Shown in pieces: positions 57,600 to 64,000 of a DNA stretch of 64,000 nt (its first letter is position 1; the number at the start of each line of letters is the position of its first letter). The stretch comes from Morella rubra (taxonomy: Eukaryota; Streptophyta; Magnoliopsida; Fagales; Myricaceae). A program made the position numbers and the translations under genes. The stretch is taken from NCBI GenBank assembly GCA_003952965.2, contig CM025849.1:4906568-4970567 (forward strand), in the 5' to 3' direction. A model generated the notes under the pieces. That model was not told where the DNA came from. It searched no databases and saw only the letters and a program-made list of their open reading frames with translations.

Positions 57600-59510
57600 G
57601 AGCAGGACTTTTGAGTCGTTAAAGTAATATTAGGCCCTTGTTCTGTTCCTGAGGGGACAACTAGCGCATTTTGTCAAATAAATCTCATAAGCTAATTTTG
57701 TCGTCTCTCTGATCTTCGACAGATTCTAGATCGCACCAATACCGACACCGTGTTGTTTAAAGCATCTGGGTCAAGGTCAATGGAGCTGAATCCAGAGGCA
57801 CTAGACACAGATTTTCTTCACACGCTGAAGAACATGGGGTCCGTTTCACAAAAGCACTCTTAGCCAGTGGACCATGCTTGGCTCGTTTCATCCCATAAAG
57901 TCATGCTTAATTAATAATTAGCAGCCCAATGAACCATTGAAGGTCCTATCTTACTGTTAGGTAGCTTTTTAAATTTATCAGCAAACAGTATAAATTAACC
58001 TGGGAATGAAAGTTACATACGTTTTATCTGGTAGATTATATATATACCTCCCTCGTCCTAATTTATTAGACTTATCCCTTTCTTAGCGTCCCAAAATGCA
58101 TTATTTTATTTATTTGGTAATACGAATAGAGTTATATAAATGTTATTCACCAAGGGGGCCAGTTAAATAGTTGAAAAGATGGATGTCTACTAGATGGACG
58201 AACTGTATCCAGAAAAAGTAAATAGATAAGAGTGAGGACCTGAATCCCATCACTTTAATATCACTGTATCTCTTTATTATCATTGTTATTCACCTTTTTA
58301 ACCTCAAGTTTTAGTAGTTATAACATCACTAAATAATTGGTATCTAAAGAATTATAAAGATAGAATACTTAAAAGTTTTAGAAAGAGTAATGTTTCGTGT
58401 TTTTTTTGAGTTTTTTTCAAGTTTTTTGGAAAGAATCAAACGGTTCATAATTAATTTTAGAAGTGGACCCTACACACCCAGAGATCCTGAGCCGTTGGAT
58501 TCTTTCCAGAAGAACCTGAAAAAAATCTAAAAAGGAACACTAAATATTTATCTTCTAAAAATTAATACAGTTTATAAAAGAGCCGAAAAATTATGAAAGA
58601 GTCAGTCATAAATGATCCTCATGAGAAATCGCATATATTACGGAAAATTAAAGCATTTTATAGCATTCTTAAATTTCCTTTATTCATGAGGCCACTGAAT
58701 GCTCATTAACGTTGCCGGCTTAAATTTCCGTTATTTTTGTGGGTAACCCATATAACCCATTCTATCGTGAGACCCATATTTTTTGTCGGGTAATTTCCTT
58801 TAACGTTGCGGGCTGTTCAAAATAAAGTTTCTTTGGGTCGGGGCAGCCTAAGTTTTTAGAACACGCTGTAGGCCGGAGAGCCCAAACTTTCTTTCGGTCC
58901 TGGTCCGCCAATTTCGGTCCGTCTGGGTTGACCAAGTCTTTGTCTGATTTATCTATATATACTACGACCGAACCCATCAAATTTAAGGTTTCACAACAGT
59001 ACAATGTTGTCTCTAAATGGTGAGTCATGTTGAGTTAGTAACTGCCTAACTGGGAACATGTGGTGTCACCTTATTGTATGTGATAGGGCATCAATCCTCC
59101 ACGTTAGGGTTTTCCATCCACTTCTTAATAAGTTCATGATCCCTTCATTATATATGAAGTTACCTTAACTAATTGATAGTAATAAACAAATTTCAGATCA
59201 TAACAATTGGACATGACGTACTAGTAGTGTAGGGAATATTTTTTGGCCAAGCTTTATTGACTAACGAAGTCTTCGTCCCTTTCTATTTATTGATTCAGTA
59301 TGCTATATATAGCAATAATATATCAGACTAATAAACAAATTTCAGATCATGCTTTGACATTACGGTATGTGTAGGGAATGTATTTTTTGAGCAATCTTTA
59401 TTGTGGAACTATAATAATTTGATCCCCAATTTTTCCAACTAGATTAGTTGCCACTTTTTATTTATTATATTGATTTCATACATTGATATCCAAGCGTGGA
59501 TTCAAGAAAA
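57600..59510. other. spacer between chitinase copies
   Basis: Promoter-side DNA of copy 1 (57600-58110) resembles that of copy 2 (61010-61410): shared CTTTTGAGTCGT, then TTTGGGTCAA-like and GTCCGTTTCAC/GTTCCGTTTCAC strings. The remainder is AT-rich with no gene. A 42-base near-repeat (CAAATTTCAGATCATAACA) recurs at 59189 and 59336. Confidence 0.55.
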
Positions 59511-59522
59511 TAAACATGTATC

Positions 59523-60779
59523 CTAGCAATTTAGATTGTCACCAGGAGCTACACCAAATTGGTTACAATATTGAGTGTAATACTGGATACGAGACTGGAC
59601 AGCAGCAGAGTTTTTACCATCACATTCAGCTGGACCGTTGATTGCTCGAATTGTTGCTCTAAACTCTTGACTTATGATTGGGCAGACATTATTCATCCAG
59701 AATTACAAGGCGGTCTTAAACGAAATAAGAGGGTCTATAGCCACAATTCCTGAAGAGTTTAATCCGTCAAATCCAATATTGTTTCCAACTTCTCCATAAT
59801 TAGAATTCGTTGTTAACTGAAGCGGTCCACGACCATAATATTGTTGGTTGGGGTTGCATGGATATTGTGGGTTACCAACACAATAGTTGCGTGAAGCACC
59901 GTCTATCTCTTCAATATAGCAAAAAGCTGCCCAGAAAAGACATTTTTCTTGGTTAAGTTGTTGTTCTTTTCCCTCCGTAACAGGTCAACTACTTGACTAG
60001 AATTCATAATATGTATAATTGACTTAAAGTATATTAAGTCTGTGTTTGGATGCCTAAAACAAAATTGTATTGGGAATAGTGTAAATTTTATTTGAGTTTC
60101 TAAAACACGGAAGAGAGAAGTTAATTTGACAGAAATTTCTTTTTTGGGAGAAAGTATTTGAAATTTTTATAAAAAAAATTATAGAAGTTTATGAAAAAGG
60201 TGTCAGAGTTTGGGAGGAGCTTTTGAAGTTTGTGAAAACGTAGTGGGTAAAAAAAATTTCAGTCTTGCCAAATTTAGACCTTTGAAAAGAATTATGTTAA
60301 AAAAGCATTAAAGAAGTGCAATAATTTATGTCAAAAGTAGTAGTGCAAGATCTTACATCCAGTCTCATGCGTGACATGGGCAAAGAAAGCTGCAATCTCA
60401 CGCTTAGAATCATCAGTAGAACCATCTTGGCCGAATTGATTATAGGAATTCAGAGCATTAAGAAATGTTGTTCTTGTGTAGAAGTTCTTTCCCGGACAAT
60501 CTCCACTGGCCTAAGTATTGCGTTAAAGAAATTGTCTGTCACGATATCAGAGACCGAAACATCATTAGTACTAGGTGTTGAAGGCGATGAATTACAAGGG
60601 CCTCCTTTGCACCCCTGGCCACAGTAGGCATCCCCAATGCCACAGTAGCCGAACTGGCTGCAACATAGGTTTGTTGCACAACCACAGTTTTGAGCCTTCA
60701 CATACCCGGGCACCGCCCCGACTAAGATTCCAATGAGAAGGAGGGTTAGAAGATTCTTTCTCATGCTAAGTGCAATCAT
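59523..60779 (-). pseudogene. class IV (hevein + GH19) chitinase, copy 2, disabled
   Basis: Tandem sister of the copy at 55160-57500; exons 60357-60779 and 59523-59936 (minus). It has a signal peptide [20 protein letters not shown], a hevein domain ([23 protein letters not shown]), the linker [13 protein letters not shown] and the GH19 domain, with THETG conserved (both catalytic-region glutamates readable: HET and CYIEEI). Two different lesions occur: a net loss of about 7 bases after DNFFNAI (near 60505-60520), which shifts the frame before the catalytic domain, and TAA at 59703-59705 where copy 1 has TGG (W of ALWFW). The intron is only about 420 bp because it lacks the retroposon. A CTATAAG TATA box lies at 60841-60847, about 60 bp before the ATG. 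Not functional as it stands. Confidence 0.9.
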
Positions 60780-61419
60780 CTTGGGAAGATGTGAAGAAGG
60801 AAGAAAATGATGGGTGATGAAGCAATGCTGAAGTTGGGTACTTATAGGGCAATCAATATATGGTGAGAAAACCCAGTTCGTAACCAGCTAGTTTGACTTC
60901 ACTTCTATGCTCCCTTGGACGCGTATAGTTTCCGCGTCTCGTCGCATGTGGACTTGGACTTTTTCTCCCCTTCCTCTACGCTAATAGACTTTTTTTTTTT
61001 TTCCGAATTTACGCTGCTAGACTTTTGAGTCGTCGCTCATATAAATGGGTTACTCAAATTCTCAGCAACTTCCTCTCCACCAAACCTCTGTACGATGTTC
61101 TTCAAAGTATTTGGGTCAATGTAAATGGTTCCGTTTCACGGCCAAGCCGTACCCCACTAGTACTACTTTACTTTTCCCTCCATTATTTCAATTTCTTAAG
61201 CTTTTGGACCACTCTGACGAACAACTCTAAGCGGGTCTTATGAACCAGTCGAAGGTCCTATATATCTTTACTAGCAAGACACGGATATAATAGTAATTAA
61301 CGCTGGGATTAAGAGTTACGTAAGTTTGACCCTGCATATTATAAACCTCCTTTTGTCCTATAATTTAGACTTTTCTGTCTTAGCATCTGAAATTAATGCA
61401 TTAATCATCTTGGCTCGAG

Positions 61420-61980
61420 CGAAGTCCATGGTTACAAGTAACAGATTGGTTTCCCTCGCGTGAGTCTCGCCTCCTAGCTCGAATGGTGAAGAACTTGTAT
61501 TGATGACATATATGTTTTCCTTCCGAAGAAAATTTTTGGTTTTTTCTTTTTTAACAATAAATTTTTTGTTATTAGCATAACATATTCTTATACGTCACCT
61601 GACTCGATATAAGCTTGTGAGGTGTTGTTGGACTTTTGTGTACAGGGGACATGATCCTCTGGTGCCAATGTTATAAAGAAAAAGAAAAATCAAAAATCAA
61701 AAGCATGGCTTGCCTTTCGCTATAAACAATGTCACAAGAATCTAAAAACAAGCAAGATACAGAATCTCGTTATATCAAGCAACACTTGTATACACAAAAT
61801 TTCTCAAGTAACGTGGTTCAAAATTCTGTTACAGTTATATTTCTAAGATCAGGACGTGATACATTTCAGTTGAAATGATAACTGCCGGCATAGAGCACTA
61901 TGGGCATATTTCGAAGCTGTTTAAAAGATAAAAGGAAAGTCGAAAATCACCTATTTCTGCCTCTAGGTTGCATAACAAAT
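61420..61980. other. gene-free stretch
   Basis: No gene or element recognised between the chitinase copy 2 promoter region and the MITE. Confidence 0.45.
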
Positions 61981-61992
61981 TAATTCTTAAAT

Positions 61993-62452
61993 GCGGTAAT
62001 AATAATGTCATAGTACGTCCTCTAATTATAGGTTAAAATTAATCTCATTCACCTAAATTTTAAAATGGGGATTTGCGCCCTTATATTTATAACATAATCA
62101 ATTCTCGCCCTCAATTTGAAATGACTATTAAACTACATATAAAATGACCGAAATGCCTCTCTAACACAAATTACTAAAAATATTAAAAATTTTGATATAT
62201 ATAAAAAAGTAATGCTTTTTAAATAAAAATATTGAAACTCTATTTTAGTAATCTATTTATTTTTATTTATTTCTTGAATTTTATTTTATTTTTTAAAAAA
62301 ATTTATCTTGAAGAGGCATTTCGGTTATTTTATATGTTTATCCGACTTCACGTCCAAATAAAACAGAGGGTGAGAATTGATCATATTTAAAACATACGGG
62401 GGACGAGATTGGTTTTGGTCTATAATTAAGGGGTTTACTATGACATTACCCC
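61993..62452. mobile_element. Mutator-type MITE with long terminal inverted repeats
   Basis: 460 bp. The outer ends read GCGGTAATAATGTCATAGTA (left) and, inverted, GGGGTAATGTCATAGTA (right). The inverted repeats continue inward for about 150 bp through CTAATTATAGGTTAAAA/CTTAATTATAGACCAAAA and a shared ACCGAAATGCCTCT string. Flanks are TTCTTAAAT (61984-61992) and TTCTTATAT (62453-62461), a 9-bp duplication with one mismatch, the size typical of Mutator-like elements. No coding capacity. Confidence 0.8.
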
Positions 62453-62461
62453 TTCTTATAT

Positions 62462-64000
62462 TAGAAGTTATAATCGATCGTACAAATACCCAAATGAAAA
62501 ACATCAGAAAGATTTTCTTTTATTGGGATAAAAAAAAAAAGGTCTCTCTAGTCTTGATCAGACTCTGGGGAGAGTTTTTTTTGTCTGTTTCATGTGTACC
62601 TTGGAGGTGCTGAAAGCTGGAAAACAGTGATGTAATTCTAAAACTGGTGTTGTCATGTACTGGATCACTTGAATAGAATTTGTGAGGGGGCAGCCAAACA
62701 GATAAGAACCTTGCCATTGGTGTTGTACGAGGTTATGTTTATTTATCTCTGCCCTGGTGTTCATTTGGGGTACTGCTTTCGAGCTTCAAACTTTGTTTCG
62801 GCTCTTGCCTCTTGGCAGTAAGGATACATGTAAGAACTTGATAGCATGCACTCTGAACCTGGAGTGCATGGTACAAGCACTTTCAGCCCATAAAAAGCTG
62901 CTGCACAAAGATTGAGTGTGGAAATAGAGCTATTTCTACGTTTGTTCTATTTATTTCATGCAAATTAAGTGAAATTGAGGTGGGCAAAAGGAGCTGGAGG
63001 GGGCTATTTGCTTTGATCCTATTATACTGATCTATTATCTATATGCCTTGTATAAAATTAAAAAGCTTTAATTCTTGTGTATTACCAGAATGACCTGGAT
63101 TTTCTCTATTAGTATCCTTAGTACCACTTTTTTTTTTCTTTCACCCAAATGGAGTCTGTTTCCTTGAGTTGTTCTGTTGCTTGCTGTGATACCTGGTTTT
63201 TAGAAGTCTTGTGGAACTAAAAAATCATTTGAATCACTGCTGGCACTCATTATTGGACAAAAAGCACTAATGTTCACTTACCAAAATTTTTACTCTCTAA
63301 AATTTTATCATCGTTATAAAAATTCTCTCTCTTACTTTTTTACCAACTCTCATAAATTTTTTCACTTTTTCACTATCTCTAATAAATTCTTTCACTTTAT
63401 CCATCCAAAATTTTATCACTCACACACAACCATTTTCACATAAAGCGCTAATTAGGCACTTGCAGGAGTGCTGCTGTTTGGGCCATTTTGCTTTTTCGTT
63501 AGTGGCTGCGGTTGGGCTTGTATTAATAGCTCCATTTTGCATCATACATTAATCAATAATCATGTAGGATTCATTCCTTCTTTTCTTTTAGGGACACTAA
63601 AGTAGTACTTCGGGGATTGTCTATCGTGTTAGCACATTAATTAGGAATCATTAAATTTTGTTTTAATTTACAAAATTAGTTTTCCTTCGTTTGGTCTGGC
63701 AGGCTACAATTAGGAATATTACTGCAACTGCAGTTGTGTGCTTCATGAGTTTAATCATGAAGCTCGAATGGTGAAGAAAATCGTGAAGAAAATCAAGTTG
63801 GCTGGTTACCCCCTGCAAGATAAAGAATATTTTCCTATTATGTGTTTGACTCATAATACAAAATAATCAAATCTCAGTCTCTCTTTTCCATGCCTTATCT
63901 GTTAATTCTGCATCCCTGTTTATTCTTTTAATCTTCAAAAAAAAAAAAAGGAAGAAGAAAATGGATAATTTTCAGTCTGATTAGTGAACGCATTTGATGG
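62462..64000. other. gene-free right edge
   Basis: No supported gene. A stretch at 63290-63430 (CTAAAATTTTATCATCGTTA) repeats part of 10284-10303 and nearby T-rich DNA, pointing to an unclassified dispersed repeat. Confidence 0.45.

Overview
This is a window of plant nuclear DNA from a eudicot. The genes contain spliceosomal introns. The recognisable genes are plant or plant-typical: eL24 with telo-box and site II promoter motifs, a VQ protein, PIP-type signalling peptides, hevein-domain GH19 chitinases and a cytochrome b561 protein. The long AT-rich stretches are filled with Copia elements primed by initiator tRNA-Met, a Mutator-like element, a SINE and a LINE-like retroposon. Genus and species cannot be fixed from the sequence; a woody eudicot is plausible but unproven.

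Layout. 0.3-2.9 kb: the five-exon gene for cytosolic ribosomal protein eL24 (+). 4.2-4.6 kb: an intronless VQ-motif protein (-). 8.4-8.7 kb: a 90-residue single-pass membrane protein (-). 10.1-16.2 kb: a tandem array of roughly 2-kb units, three of which carry a nearly identical 61-62 residue gene (-); the third unit is cut off by a truncated Copia LTR plus gag piece. 16.2-21.0 kb: a decayed Copia element (-) with both LTRs and a primer-binding site. 25.1-26.7 kb: a four-exon cytochrome b561 protein (+), apparently with one GC-AG intron. 27.7-27.9 kb: a tRNA-derived SINE with an 11-bp target-site duplication. 28-34.4 kb: repeat-rich DNA without genes.

34.77-44.45 kb: a Mutator-like element with TIRs of about 320 bp. 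It carries a fragment of an organic-cation-transporter-like gene (a Pack-MULE) and was later hit by an 8.1-kb Copia element with a perfect 5-bp duplication. A paralogous copy of the host DNA at 46.8-47.4 kb lacks the insertion and confirms the boundaries. 44.8-49.3 kb: a segment repeated three times, mixed with CACTA-like non-autonomous elements, leading into the PIP peptide cluster.

49.6-54.0 kb: two apparently functional PIP/PIP-like peptide precursor genes flank a third, broken copy. A Copia relic and recent tandem duplications lie between them. 55.1-60.8 kb: two tandem class IV (hevein plus GH19) chitinase copies (-), both disabled by different mutations; the first holds a LINE-like retroposon in its intron. 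62.0-62.5 kb: a Mutator-type MITE with an imperfect 9-bp duplication.

No operon-like logic links the genes. The theme of the right half is a tandemly duplicated defence neighbourhood (immune-amplifying peptides and chitinases) being reshaped by duplication, pseudogenisation and transposons.
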